Source of the DNA: Aquiflexum gelatinilyticum | GTDB taxonomy: Bacteria; Bacteroidota; Bacteroidia; Cytophagales; Cyclobacteriaceae | DNA: 64,000 nt | NCBI RefSeq assembly: GCF_024741135.1 | Contig: NZ_JANSUY010000015.1 | Span: forward strand, 1 to 64,000 | Direction: 5' to 3' | Shown here: positions 29,001 to 39,700 of the stretch, piece by piece | Layout: every line of letters starts with the position of its first letter | Numbering within the stretch: position 1 is the first letter of the stretch | Position numbers and translations under genes: made by a program | Notes under the pieces: model-generated | The model's database searches: none | What the model saw: only the letters and a program-made list of their open reading frames with translations | What the model was told of the DNA's origin: nothing

Positions 29001-30031
29001 TCATCTAAAAGTTCTTTTTTTCGGTTGGACAGGTATTCCAGAAAAGTCCAAGAATTATGGATACGGGTTCTTATCGGTAAAAGGTTGACGCAATGTCCGA
29101 CCAAGACTAAATTGTCAGTGCCAGCCTGTCCGGCTGTTGGCATCCCAACTACTATATCATCCTGGCCTGTTATTTTATAAAGAAAAATCTCGAATATAGC
29201 CATAACCGTATTTACCAGGCTGGTATTCGATGACTTGCTAAGGTTCTTGAGACGGGCTAAGCGATTGCTGTCCAGGACAAAATCGTCCCTTCGGCTAACA
29301 AAAGTTCTGAAGGAGGGTCTTTGACCATCTGTAGGCATTTCAAGCTGGGGCGGCAAATGTTTATATTTCTCCAGCCAATAATATTCCAATTTGGAAAATT
29401 CAAGACTATTGGTGAAAGCCTCCATTTGTTCCGAATAGGCACTGAATTGGTTTGGTTCAGGCAGGTCCAGGGTAGTTTTATCCATAAAAGATGAATAAAT
29501 CTTCCCGATTTCCTCAAAAATCACTCCAAAGGACCATCCATCTACTACTAGGTGATGGGTAGTGACTGTAAACAAATTTAGCTCCTCCGCAAGTTTCAAA
29601 AGGGAGAATTTAACCAAAGGAGCTTTCCCTAAGTCAAAATCATATAATACTTCTTTGTCCAAAAAATCCTTAATAGCCTTGTCTTGGCTTTTGGAATCCA
29701 TCTCTGCTAAATCCAGGAATTCCATGTCAATGTCAGCCCGTTCCCTGACCATAAAAAATTGGCCATTGGCTGTAAATTCCATACGTAGGGACTCGTGGCG
29801 GGACACAAGAATGTCACAAGCCTTTCGAAGGAAGTCCTCCGTAAGTTTTCCTTCCAACTTTAGGGTTGCTGACTGGTTATAAGCAAGTTTGGCTTCCTTT
29901 CCCCCCAATACACAAGAAAGCCAAATTTCTCTTTGCGCATCTACAAGCTTCCCTGCCTTAGAAAATGGGGTTTCTTCAAAGGGATTGTAATCAATGGGGA
30001 TTAATTGGATTTTATTTTCAGGTACAGCCAT
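26030..30031 (-). CDS. NRPS module C-A-T-TE, predicted to load glycine
   Basis: A 1333-aa nonribosomal peptide synthetase. Condensation domain about residues 20-450 with HHLVVDG (159-165); adenylation domain about 485-965 with YTSGSTGLPKG and KIRGYRIELGE; carrier domain about 985-1058 with FFELGGHSL (Ser1021); thioesterase about 1078-1320 with SGYSFGG (Ser1152) and PGHHN near the end. Specificity-pocket residues mapped by hand to GrsA are D676, I677, L680, Q719, L742, G744, V766, I774, W775, K965. This is one change from the published glycine code DILQLGLIWK, so glycine is the predicted substrate. It should accept the acyl chain from the A-T-KS-AT-ACP protein encoded just upstream, add glycine and release the product. 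Condensation and thioesterase motifs look intact. Confidence 0.88.
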   Translation of the reverse strand: MAVPENKIQLIPIDYNPFEETPFSKAGKLVDAQREIWLSCVLGGKEAKLAYNQSATLKLEGKLTEDFLRKACDILVSRHESLRMEFTANGQFFMVRERADIDMEFLDLAEMDSKSQDKAIKDFLDKEVLYDFDLGKAPLVKFSLLKLAEELNLFTVTTHHLVVDGWSFGVIFEEIGKIYSSFMDKTTLDLPEPNQFSAYSEQMEAFTNSLEFSKLEYYWLEKYKHLPPQLEMPTDGQRPSFRTFVSRRDDFVLDSNRLARLKNLSKSSNTSLVNTVMAIFEIFLYKITGQDDIVVGMPTAGQAGTDNLVLVGHCVNLLPIRTRIHNSWTFLEYLSNRKKELLDDYDHQLYTFGNLIQHLNIPRDPSRIPLVPVIFNIDMGMDNDIKFSGLSFELISNPRYYENFELFLNLTNRKNDLVFEWSYNTDLFKKDTVAYWMEGFLGLLEDLTTNPQLKIEDLEFNRNFNQSKLLEWNATDLELPVQNSFLELFFQQVEKNPKKKALITPQKEFNYLELALAAQNISQQIKDLGIRKGEVVAILLDRNEKLLPAMLGVLMSGCAYVPLDPSFPKDRIQYMLQNSGASLLILDNETFLEKSFNIKKLKLDVIKVSNPDDFPDYLIPEAADIAYILYTSGSTGLPKGVKVSHLNLLNFLVSMRHMPGMVSEDVILAITTISFDIAGLELFLPLISGAGIVLADNESVKDGRLLLKLMENHAITCMQATPATWKMIMISGWNKPRKLKVLCGGESLPIDLASNLLELVGPFWNVYGPTETTIWSTIKEIKQPEDINIGRPIANTQIYILDENLNPCPVGRVGEICIGGFGVTSGYHLMDELTKEKFVEGPFKKGYPIYRSGDLGKFLPNGEIVCLGRKDFQVKIRGYRIELGEIEARLNKIQGIQQAAVNPFSDSSGNNSLAAYLVLNPESSQKQPEKLFSEFKGVLKESLPDYMIPSEWMILEKLPLTKNIKVDRKNLPLPFRNFCEENINSSINTQMENLVLEVWGFFLKHKKISKNDNFFELGGHSLLAVEVVAALEKKLKREISLNILFKYPILSHLAKFLDKSEKDENNWSCLVPIKPRGTKPPIYMIHGIGCTVTSFFALAEKFQPDQPVFGFQVKGLNGLEEPHGTIEEMASHYLKLMLEHNPFGPYYISGYSFGGYVAYEIIKQLLKLGINNSKLIIFDTPSWERDEKVYSFTKVKRAIWKRMIEMRLFIKYPSYFIQNKKEALQRKLERNFNIKVENEDQISELKKIIKRLSYNNEIMMNSYLLTPIDQKIFLFKVEVPNFYVDDMAFYGWKNLVSIIEVINLPGHHNNIFKNEKTLEIFATKLQTVLDSDI

Positions 30032-30193
30032 TGTCTAAAAAACACAAATTAATTGTTCATACTTCCATTTATGTCAGAAATATACTACTTAAACCATAAA
30101 GTTTATGACCCTAAATAGGGGAACAAGGATTGAACTGATACGGATTAATTTAAATTGTATCTTTTTCTTTTTTCACCTTATTTCTAAAGGTTT

Positions 30194-33100
30194 TTATATA
30201 GCCTTTTCATCCACTTTGACATATTTGTCAGTAGCTTTATCATCTTTTAAAAACCAAGCGGGGTTACCAAATTCATCTTTTCCTAACCGTGCTCCCGGAA
30301 CCGGAGGATGGGAAAATCCGGCTGATTTTGGGAGTGAAGGTGAAGCAGGTTTTGTGGATTCAGCTCCTTCATCAAGCAATCCGCCGATAAACTCACGGAA
30401 CCTTGTTATGATCTGGTCAAAGCCTGGTTCAGCAAATTTCGCCGCCATTTTTTCCTTATCGACTATTTCTCCTAAAACTTTACTAAACTCATTAGAAAGA
30501 GGATTTAAATGAATTTCGGAAAGTTCAGCTGCTTCGTTTTTAATGGAATCTTGCCTTGATGCCGAGGCCTGGGAATTTGGATACATCTCAGTTCCCAATT
30601 GGGAAAGAAGCTGTACTTGACGGGACATCAAATCAAGTTGTTTTTGGACCAATTCATAAATTCCATCAGATGCTACCCGATTTTGATTGAAGTCTGTTTG
30701 GCTTGGACCGGTATTTTCTTGGATTTCGAGACCGACCTTGACACCTTTCTGTTGGATAGGATTGAGAATTCCGGTATTTGGAAACGCCACAGTTGATTTT
30801 TCATCAAGGTTCTGAAAATTTTCTTTTGGAAGCTGAGAGTCCAAATGTATAGCCAAACTATCCAAACTTGCCAGGGATTCATTCAGTTGTCTAAAAGTGA
30901 TGTTCAGCTTAAACTCCTGTTTAATCTTTGATGCCAATTGTGTCAGTAAGAGGGAATCAAATCCCAATTCAATAAACGTCGCCGTATTGTCAGCTACAGT
31001 TATACCAGTTGCATTCTTAATAATGGATACAAGCTTTTCTTTGATCAAGGACAATCTTGAAATTGGTGATTTGGTGTTATTTTCCGGAATGTGCGGGTGT
31101 TCTTCTATATTTAATGGGGGTACGGCATGTTGAATGGTACCTACTTGTAGGTAGGAATGGTGTTTTGGGTCCATCCAAATCCTTTCTTTTTTGAAAGTAT
31201 AAGTAGGCGCCCTATGGTCGCTACCAATGTTCTGTACCAATGGACCCAAATCAATTTTGAATCCTTTTTGCCAAAGTGTCCCTGCCTGATGGAGGAAGAA
31301 CTCCAAGTCGGACACCTTTGACTGGAGGACAATACTCACAAACACCTCTCTTCCCTTTGCTGCGGGTGTTTGTTTCAGTAGGGAAGTCAGGACATTCCCG
31401 GGTCCAACTTCCAAAAATGCAAGGGGAAGGTCCAATTCCAATAGCATTTTGGTTGCGTCCAGGAACCGGACGGCTTCTCGTAATTGTCTGATCCAATAAT
31501 TAGGACTGGTTGCTTCTTCATCAGTTAGAAATGTTCCGGTTACAGTAGATATTATTGGTATTCTTGGCTTTTGAAGCCGGATAGATTCCACAATTTTTTC
31601 AAAGTCCTCCAAAATGGGATCCATCATGTAAGAATGGAAAGCATGGCTGGTTTTAAGTACTTTTGAAGCGATGTCTTTTGTTTCCAAGAGATCAGCAAAA
31701 GCCTGAATGTCTCTTTCTTCCCCGGATATTACGCATTGATTGGCTGCATTTATTCCTGCTATATCAAGGCCTTTTGGTAGTAAAAACCGAATTTCTTCCT
31801 CCGTTGCACGGACAGAGAGCATTTTTCCGGCAGGAAGGTTTGAGATCAGCCGACCCCTTAATGCAACGAGTCTGAGCGCCTCTTCCAATCCCATGATACC
31901 TGCCAAATGGGCGGCAACAAATTCACCGATACTGTGACCACAAAGGATAGCAGGTTTGATCCCCAAAGACATCCAGGTTTTTGCAAGCGCATATTCTATC
32001 GCGAAAATGGCAGGTTGGGTATTTTGAGTATCTCTCAATAAAATTTCCGCGGCTTCATCTGTAACCGAAGGAAACAGGATATCAAGAATAGAAATCCCTA
32101 ACTCGGCCTCTAAGATTAAATGGCATGCATCCAAGGCATTGCGAAACTCCGGAAAAGTCTCATACAATCCCTGCCCCATTTGAAGGTATTGAGCCCCTTG
32201 TCCCGGAAACAAGAAAGCCATTTCATGGTTTTGAAGACTGACTTTATCCTTTACCTGAAATTCAGAAAGTTTCTGAACCATATCTTCCCTCTTTTTTCCA
32301 ATTATAAATCCACGGTAAGCATAAGGCTGACGGTAATGAACCAAAGTAGATTGGAGGGCATGGAGGTTCAATTGGTCATTTTTAGAAATGAAATCGTTGA
32401 GTTCATGGGCATACCCCGACAAACTTTCGGGAGATTTGGCAGACCAAGGGATCAAGTATGTTGTTTGCCGTGAAGTATCAGCCACTTTTTCTTCAGTAGG
32501 CAAAAACTCTTCCAAAATCAAGTGAACATTGGTACCCCCCACACCAAATGAGCTTATACCTGCATATCTTTTTCCTTCCTGCTGCCAATCTTGGTTAGGC
32601 TGAGGCATGAAAAAAGGGGTATTTTCCAACTGTATTCTTGGATTGAGTTGTTTGAAATTGACCTGAGGGAAAAATTTCTTCCCATTCATTGTTAAAATTG
32701 CCCTGAACAACCCGGCCATCCCTGATGCTGCATTTAGGTGCCCTATGTTGGATTTGACAGTTCCTAAAGCACAGTAGTGAGTTTTGTCGGTTGATCCAAA
32801 GGCCAACTTCAAGCCTTCAATTTCGATGGGATCTCCCAAAAGCGTTGCAGTGGCGTGAGCTTCCACATACCCAATCTGTTCCAATTCAACTCCTGCATCT
32901 TCCAAGGCTGCAGCAATGGCACCTGCCTGTCCTGAAGCACTAGGAGCAGAGAAGCTTCCTTTTTCCCCTCCATCATTATTGACTCCTAAGCCTTTGACAA
33001 GAGCATAGATATTGTCTCCATCTGCCAAAGCAGTCTCGTAATCTTTCAGAAGAACGGCACCTACTCCATCACTGAAAACGGTACCTGAGGCGGCTGCGTC

Positions 33101-35587
33101 AAAAGATAAGACGTGGCCATCCTTGCTGTTAACAGCTCCATCATCATACAATTGTCCGCTATTTACAGGTGATTTGATACTAGAAGCCCCGGCAATAGCA
33201 ATCTGGCATTTTCCCTGACGGATTGCCTCAACCGCTTCTGTCACTGCCAATAATGCCGTTGAGCAAGCTGAGTGCACACTTACGGCAGGGCCTGTCAGGT
33301 TTAGGTGGAAGGCTGTACGGGTAGCCAAGTAATCTTTTTCATTGAGAGAATTGACCAAAAAATCTCCATATGAATCCAATAAATCTTTGTGGGAAGATAA
33401 GTTATGCCAAAGGTAAGTATTGGTACTGCAGCCTGCATATACCCCAATGTGGAGCGCTTCATCTGACTTACGCAAGCCTGTTTTTTCAAGCAATTCATAA
33501 CATACTTCCAAAAACTTACGGAGTTGTGGGTCTGCGATGGCAGCCACTTTTGGATTTATCCCAAAGAAATTGGCATCAAAAGTATCATAGCCTTCAATAA
33601 TACCTCTTGCCCCCACAAAAAATGGGCTTTGCTTTATAGACTCCGGAATAAAAGGATCCAATTCTTCAGGTTTGAAAAATCGGATGGTTTCTTTCCCTTC
33701 TTGCAGGACTTCCAAAAATTCTTCAGGTGAATTGGCTCCGGGGAACCGAAGTGACATTCCAATAATAGCTACCTCCCGTTCTTTGGTCATTTTTGCTTTG
33801 GCATTTACCATTCTTTGTTTTGAGGACTTTTCCTGTCCAAAAAAAGCTGCTATTTGAGAAATGGTAGGTACCTGGTAGAGCTTAATAATTGGGAGTTCTA
33901 AACCCAATTGTTGTCTCAATTCAGATACCACTTTTTGGGCTTTTAACGAATTACCACCTAATTCAAAAAAATTATCATGAACACTTACTTTGTCATAATT
34001 AAGAATGTTGGTTACTATAGGGGTGATTTTTTTCTCCAGGTTACTTGAAGGCGCCACATAGGAATCTGCCCATTCGGGTCTTACATTCTGGGGCTTTGGA
34101 AGCGCTTTTTTATCTACTTTTCCAGAGCTGGTTTTTGGGAATTCCGCTAACTCGACAATTATATCCGGAATCATGTAGTCGGGGAGTGACTTTTTAAGGG
34201 TATTTTTAACCTGATTGATATTGGTTTTATAATTATCCAAAAACTGGACATAGCCACAAAGAAATTTTTGTCCACCGGCATCTACATCAAGTTTTACTAC
34301 CGCCTTTCTGACCCCCTCAACACTATTCATTGCCAATTCAACTTCTCCCATTTCAACCCTATTCCCACGGATCTTGACCTGGTCATCCTCTCTTCCTTTA
34401 TAATGGTAAAAGCCGTCAGAATCCTGAACCACCAAATCACCAGTTTTATATAATTTGGTAGCTTCGCCTTCCGGGGAAGTCCATTGAATGAATTTTTGCT
34501 CAGTCAGGTCTTTCCTGTTCAAATAGCCTTCTGCCAAGCAATTTCCTCCGATATGCAATTCTCCCATTTCCCCAATTGGAAGAATTCTCAATTCCTTATC
34601 CAATACAAAAATCTTACAGCTGGCAACTTCCTTTCCTATGGAAGGAATATCATCCCATTTCCCGGGATCCCCACTAAGGACAAATTCAGTCACGTTTACT
34701 GAAGCTTCTGTCGGTCCATAGGCATTTTTAAGAACTGATTTTGGAACTTTACTGAAAAATGCCCTAATGTTATCCGTTATTTTCAACAACTCCCCGGAGG
34801 TTGATACCTCTGTTAAAGAATCCGGAAACTTATTTATTAAAAGGGCTTCTTCTACAAAATATTGAAGGGCCACATATGGTAAGTACACCCTATTTATGTT
34901 ATTATCAACAATATACTGTAATACATTTGAAGGATTTAATCTTTGAATTCCTTCTATCAAATGCAATTCACCACCGGAAAAAAGTGTTCCAAAAATTTCC
35001 AAAATTGATACATCAAAACCAATATGAGCAAACTGCAAAGTTTTCACCCCGGATCCGATCCATGGGTATTTATATTGGTAATTCACATATTCGCAGAGCC
35101 CTAGGTGCCCAAGAATTACCCCTTTTGGATTTCCTGTTGAGCCGGATGTAAATAAAATTGCAGCATTATCTCCAACAAATCCGGAAATATCCTCGGTATT
35201 TTTAGAAAAATCGTCAAGTCCTAACCGTTTCAAACCCAAGTTTGACCAAATGGAATCCTCCTCCATTTTAGCAAAAACGAAACGGAGCTCTGAAATTGCC
35301 ACCATGTCTTTTAACCTTTCTATAGGATATTCAGGATCTACAGGCATATAGGCTTTCCCTGCTTTCAATATTGCAAGCATCCCGATGATCATTTCAATTG
35401 ACCTTGTGGTACTTAGTCCAATAATTTTTTCTTCGGGGGCTGCTTTAGCAATGATACCCGCAAAAGCTGATGCCTTCGCATCCAATTCAGCATAGGTGAT
35501 ATGATTTTCTCCGAAAACGACTGCCTTAAGATGAGGAAAAAGTTTTGCTGTGCTTTCGAAGAACGTGTGCAGTTTGTTCATTTCCAT
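30194..35587 (-). CDS. Hybrid NRPS-PKS A-T-KS-AT-ACP synthase
   Basis: A 1797-aa loading/extension protein. Adenylation domain about 5-495 (FTSGSTGNPKG, KIRGNRVEMGE, SSGKVDKKALP); carrier Ser547 in FELGGNSL; ketosynthase about 603-1030 with Cys775 (HSACSTAL), His911 (EAHATAT) and His950 (KSNIGHL); acyltransferase about 1120-1420 with Ser1219 (GHSIGE) and HAFH at 1315-1318, a malonyl-CoA type; ACP Ser1545 (LGFDSLLL). A 200-residue tail carries a coiled segment and PPVPGARLGKDEFGNPAW, a stretch known at the end of PKS parts that feed condensation domains. There is no ketoreductase, dehydratase, enoylreductase or N-terminal condensation domain, so it should load an amino acid and extend it once with malonate, leaving a beta-keto group. 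The A-domain pocket reads D-V-L-Y-S-S-A-V-N-K and I do not assign a substrate. Confidence 0.88.
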   Translation of the reverse strand: MEMNKLHTFFESTAKLFPHLKAVVFGENHITYAELDAKASAFAGIIAKAAPEEKIIGLSTTRSIEMIIGMLAILKAGKAYMPVDPEYPIERLKDMVAISELRFVFAKMEEDSIWSNLGLKRLGLDDFSKNTEDISGFVGDNAAILFTSGSTGNPKGVILGHLGLCEYVNYQYKYPWIGSGVKTLQFAHIGFDVSILEIFGTLFSGGELHLIEGIQRLNPSNVLQYIVDNNINRVYLPYVALQYFVEEALLINKFPDSLTEVSTSGELLKITDNIRAFFSKVPKSVLKNAYGPTEASVNVTEFVLSGDPGKWDDIPSIGKEVASCKIFVLDKELRILPIGEMGELHIGGNCLAEGYLNRKDLTEQKFIQWTSPEGEATKLYKTGDLVVQDSDGFYHYKGREDDQVKIRGNRVEMGEVELAMNSVEGVRKAVVKLDVDAGGQKFLCGYVQFLDNYKTNINQVKNTLKKSLPDYMIPDIIVELAEFPKTSSGKVDKKALPKPQNVRPEWADSYVAPSSNLEKKITPIVTNILNYDKVSVHDNFFELGGNSLKAQKVVSELRQQLGLELPIIKLYQVPTISQIAAFFGQEKSSKQRMVNAKAKMTKEREVAIIGMSLRFPGANSPEEFLEVLQEGKETIRFFKPEELDPFIPESIKQSPFFVGARGIIEGYDTFDANFFGINPKVAAIADPQLRKFLEVCYELLEKTGLRKSDEALHIGVYAGCSTNTYLWHNLSSHKDLLDSYGDFLVNSLNEKDYLATRTAFHLNLTGPAVSVHSACSTALLAVTEAVEAIRQGKCQIAIAGASSIKSPVNSGQLYDDGAVNSKDGHVLSFDAAASGTVFSDGVGAVLLKDYETALADGDNIYALVKGLGVNNDGGEKGSFSAPSASGQAGAIAAALEDAGVELEQIGYVEAHATATLLGDPIEIEGLKLAFGSTDKTHYCALGTVKSNIGHLNAASGMAGLFRAILTMNGKKFFPQVNFKQLNPRIQLENTPFFMPQPNQDWQQEGKRYAGISSFGVGGTNVHLILEEFLPTEEKVADTSRQTTYLIPWSAKSPESLSGYAHELNDFISKNDQLNLHALQSTLVHYRQPYAYRGFIIGKKREDMVQKLSEFQVKDKVSLQNHEMAFLFPGQGAQYLQMGQGLYETFPEFRNALDACHLILEAELGISILDILFPSVTDEAAEILLRDTQNTQPAIFAIEYALAKTWMSLGIKPAILCGHSIGEFVAAHLAGIMGLEEALRLVALRGRLISNLPAGKMLSVRATEEEIRFLLPKGLDIAGINAANQCVISGEERDIQAFADLLETKDIASKVLKTSHAFHSYMMDPILEDFEKIVESIRLQKPRIPIISTVTGTFLTDEEATSPNYWIRQLREAVRFLDATKMLLELDLPLAFLEVGPGNVLTSLLKQTPAAKGREVFVSIVLQSKVSDLEFFLHQAGTLWQKGFKIDLGPLVQNIGSDHRAPTYTFKKERIWMDPKHHSYLQVGTIQHAVPPLNIEEHPHIPENNTKSPISRLSLIKEKLVSIIKNATGITVADNTATFIELGFDSLLLTQLASKIKQEFKLNITFRQLNESLASLDSLAIHLDSQLPKENFQNLDEKSTVAFPNTGILNPIQQKGVKVGLEIQENTGPSQTDFNQNRVASDGIYELVQKQLDLMSRQVQLLSQLGTEMYPNSQASASRQDSIKNEAAELSEIHLNPLSNEFSKVLGEIVDKEKMAAKFAEPGFDQIITRFREFIGGLLDEGAESTKPASPSLPKSAGFSHPPVPGARLGKDEFGNPAWFLKDDKATDKYVKVDEKAI

Positions 35588-36774
35588 AACAATTGTAGTT
35601 AAAATAAAAGAAAGAATACGAGAGAGATTGAATTTCTATTTGACTGTTTTTCAGTTTTTAATTGTTTGCGTATTATAAATTTCCAAGAACGGGTTAATTC
35701 ATTGGTAAGCAGAGAAGGTACTGGCCTAAACAAATACTTTTGGGTTTGGTATTTTTCAGGCCTCTAATTTCATGAGATTTCAGGGTGAATCTTATGACAT
35801 AAATCATGAAATTTTAAATATTAAGTCAGTTTAAGGAATTATATTAAACAGAAGTCGAAATTAATAAATAAAATAAATGAAAAGCATATTTTTGTATTTT
35901 TTATTCATTTATTTCTATATAAAAACAAATTTTTTAAACATTCTGGAGCATGTCATCAATTAAATTTTCCTTTCCAAATTCCTTAGATCATAAACAGCAA
36001 GAAATTTAAAATAAGCAACATTCAGAATCCCTGCTTTTGATCAGAAAATTGAGCAGTTCTAAAGAAAATATATTAAACATCTTCATTGTATATCATCAAT
36101 AAGTTAAATGTTTTCACTTTTAAGCGTAACTCTTAAAACATTTTCTAATAAAAAATTAGATCAGTCGTTTTTGAACAGGAAAGCCAATCAAAGCTAACTT
36201 AGGTAAGAATTAATATCTTATTTGAATTCAAAGGATTACTTGAAAAATAATTAAAATGGTTAACCTTAATTGATTTCAGGTTAGACAGTTTAAGATTTTT
36301 TCTATGAGTTGCCAATAGTTCGCCGAGGATGTGGGTAAGGCTAGTAAATTGAAAACTGAATCCTGTTTTATAGGTTATCGGAGATAGATCGGATAAAAAA
36401 TTAAGAAGGTATTGAAGAAAGTTTCACCTGTTCAGTTCAGAACCTTTGTAATGAGGGAAAATAAAGATGCTCCGATGTACACTTTAAAATTAAAACCCAG
36501 AATACCGGAACAAGCAAGGGAAATGAATGAAATCAAAACACAAAATTTAAACTGGCATTGGACAGAAAAGTGTCAACCAAAATCAGGCGTAGTCAAATTG
36601 TTTCCAGACGGTAGTTCACTGTCCACAGAACCGCTAATCGTTTTCCAATCATTATTTGTTTTGCCTCATGCAATAAAATCTTATCCAAATATAATTTATA
36701 AACACTAATGAAAATTGCCTTGATTTTACTTCACTTCCAAAGTAAGGGAGTTGATTGTTAGGGTAGTGGTGGTT
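35588..36774. other. 1.2-kb non-coding or decayed region
   Basis: AT-rich stretch upstream of the PKS operon. No family is recognisable. A 98-codon + strand frame (36412-36708) opens only with TTG, has no identifiable domain and could be chance or a relic. An inverted repeat is listed separately. The minus-strand promoter of the NRPS-PKS genes should lie here, but no clear one was found. Confidence 0.45.
35871..35914. repeat. 11-bp inverted repeat upstream of the NRPS-PKS genes
   Basis: AAATAAATGAA at 35871-35881 pairs perfectly with TTCATTTATTT at 35904-35914, 284 bases upstream of the PKS start codon. It may be an operator or a weak hairpin; in such AT-rich DNA chance is also possible. Confidence 0.35.
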
Positions 36775-39700
36775 TTATCTTTTATTTATCAAAAGGGGTC
36801 TTGAGGCGGTGATAACGTTGCCGTTTGAATCAATCGAATAGAGGTATATCCTTGAATCTTTAGAAGGTATTTTAATTTCTACAAACTTTCCATTCAACTT
36901 GGTATTAATAATTGGACTGCTTTTTTTCCAATTCTCGTCATAAACTTCCCAATTATATTCTAAATCTCCCACATATCCATTTGTAATTGCAGCTGAAAGC
37001 CAAATAGTTTCTCCGGGATTTAAGAAGCGCCAATGTCCAACTATGGTAATGTCCGGGAATGACATGATTTTGGAGGTATTGTTAAGCCAAACACTCTGAA
37101 GATAATAATAAGAGGGCTTTAATCTTCCTTTATAATCAGTCAGACCATACCAAGTAGCAGTTCCTTCGTATCGGTCACGCCAACTGAATGCAATACCACC
37201 TAGGTTTTTTCCTTGGTGTCGGTCAATATATTCATTCCATTGTTTTCTATACCATTCAGCTTTACTCAAAGAAGAATTTTCGACCAACAAACTATCATTC
37301 CAATAATCCCCCAATTCTTTGTTCCAATATCCTTTAGGACCAAATTCTGTAATTGTATAGGGTTTTCCGGGATAAAAGACCCCCATTATTGAATCAAGCT
37401 GACTGATGTTTTCCTCATAATACGAGTTGACCCCTATCACATCAATATGAGGTGCGTAGGCTCTGTATTGGGAGATGGCCCCAATCAGTCTTTCATTATC
37501 ATGTTCCTCAGAAGAGAAAACAGGTCTGTCAGGGTCAATTTGTTTTATTTTAATTGCTAAATCATCTAAAAACTCTAAATAGCTCCTTCTCACGATGGTC
37601 AGGTAAGGTTGAGCATAGTGTTTTTTTAACAAACCCCATGTTTCGTTTCCTATGTTCCAACCAATGATACTTTTATCATTTTTTCGCTTTCGGACCTGTG
37701 ATAATACTTTTTTCTCATATGCTTTTATCACTTTTTTATCTTTCGAGAAGTCTACCTTAGGGTCAAACCAAAATCCAAACATGACTTTCAAATCATGGTT
37801 TTTGGCTGCATGCAGGATGTTTCTGTCATATATGCCAGGTTCATACCTTCTGATAGTGTTGGCCCCCATTGCTTTGATCAATTTGAAGTCGGTTTCCAAT
37901 TGTTTTCTTGACAATGGATTAAAACCTTCTTCCCAATCGTGACCTGTATTGTAGCCAATTCCTTTTATATAGAATGGCTTCCCATCGACCAATAGCCTGT
38001 GATTGCCATTCTCCATTTTTAACATTTTTGAGGAAAAATCTGCAATTGAATCATTATTTGACTCAACCCAATAATTCCTTTCTTTAAATAAATCAAAGAA
38101 TTCCAAGGATTCACCAAATCCACTTAAATCATACGTCCATTCGATATATTCCGCTTTATCTGCCGGACGCCAAGAAGTAATCCAATTTTTATCTAAATCA
38201 CTGTAAAAAAGGACAATGGACTTGACTTCCTTGTGTTTGTCTTGGATTATTCTTAATGATTCGTTCACCCATTCTCTTCCATTTCCTCCGTAGGAAGTCG
38301 AGCCAAATTCCGCGAGCATTACCGGAAGCTCCAAACCTTTTTCTTTTATTTCTTTTTTGAAAGGCAGGTAGATTTCTTCAAAAGATTTAGAAGATTTTTC
38401 CTTTGATGCCATTCCATAATTTAGAGCTGTCAATCCTATCCAATCGACATATTGATTGATGGAACTGTCATTCCCGTAGGGAAAATAGAACTCAAAACCC
38501 TCCACTGACCAGGGACTCCATACCCATGAAACGTTATGAGCCCCCACTCTTTCAAACCGATAATGGACATACTTCCATGCTTCCACAAATTCTTCATGAG
38601 TATTTTCACCTGACCTTGACCATGAATACATGGGGTTTTCCATTTCATGTGCAAATCTTAAAAAAACCGGCGAATTGAGGTCTCTTAAGGTCATTGCCAT
38701 CTCTTCTATGTACTTATCAAAATAACCTTCTAGGATATACTTAAAGATCTTACGGTTGTTTTTTAAGTCCTCAATTTCTGCATATTCTTCAAATAGATTA
38801 GACCAAGGTTCCCAGGTAACCATAGGAATAGCACCATGAGATATGATTTTCTGCCATTTTTCTTTTGGAAGTGGGCCATCTCCCCAAGCTAGGTAGGAAG
38901 AAATTATAGCCCATTTTTGACCTGAATTGGTTTCAAAATCACTGATCAAAGAAATATCGGACCGGGTGTCAAAATGTGGATCGTAAATTCCAGAATAGAA
39001 GCCCCCAAATTCTTTTTCTATTGGTGATTTTATTTTCTTTTCGAGAAAATCATCACTTCCAAAATTCAGTGTGGATAAAATAAAATAAGAAGTAGCCAAT
39101 AACATGATTATCAAGACGATATGAAACGCCACCCTGCTCAATTTTAAATATGATAGGTTCTTTTTTTGAATTGTAAATGCTTCTCTGAACTTATTCACAG
39201 AACTTTTTGACTGGTACACCCAAGTAGATTGTCCTATAGCAAAGGCAATTAATAAAACCCCTGCATTGATTGACGCAAATAGTGCCATCAATATGCTGTA
39301 GGGTTGCCAATCTGTGGACAATCCGTAGGCAACAGCCAAAATCGAAACCGCCGCCACGACGAGGTTAGGTAACCCCAGTAAAAACTCTCTTTTGGTGGTA
39401 TGTTCCTTTGGAGTAGGAATGTAAGGGACTTTTATATTTAATAAGGTATAAACAAAGCCAATGATAAATATCCACCAAGTTCCAACCCTTAAAACCCCTC
39501 CCATTAAATGTATCCCTTGTTCCTCCTGGTGATTGAGCCAACCATGGGCATAAAACCTGTAGGTTAAATTCATGAGAAAAAAAGGTGTGAAAAAAACAAA
39601 GAACACCTTAGGGTCCATTAACCAAGGGTATTCCCCTGTAAACAAGGAATATACCGGAACTACAAAATCGATTATTCCAATTAGTCCAAACAAATAATAA

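Noticed and set aside
26030-35587. Siderophore cluster interpretation of the NRPS-PKS genes
   Set aside because: No hydroxylase, catechol genes, TonB receptor or iron-uptake gene is adjacent.
36412-36708. 98-codon + strand frame before the GT-GH fusion gene
   Set aside because: Opens only with TTG, has no recognisable domain and sits in a region that looks decayed; not enough to call a gene.
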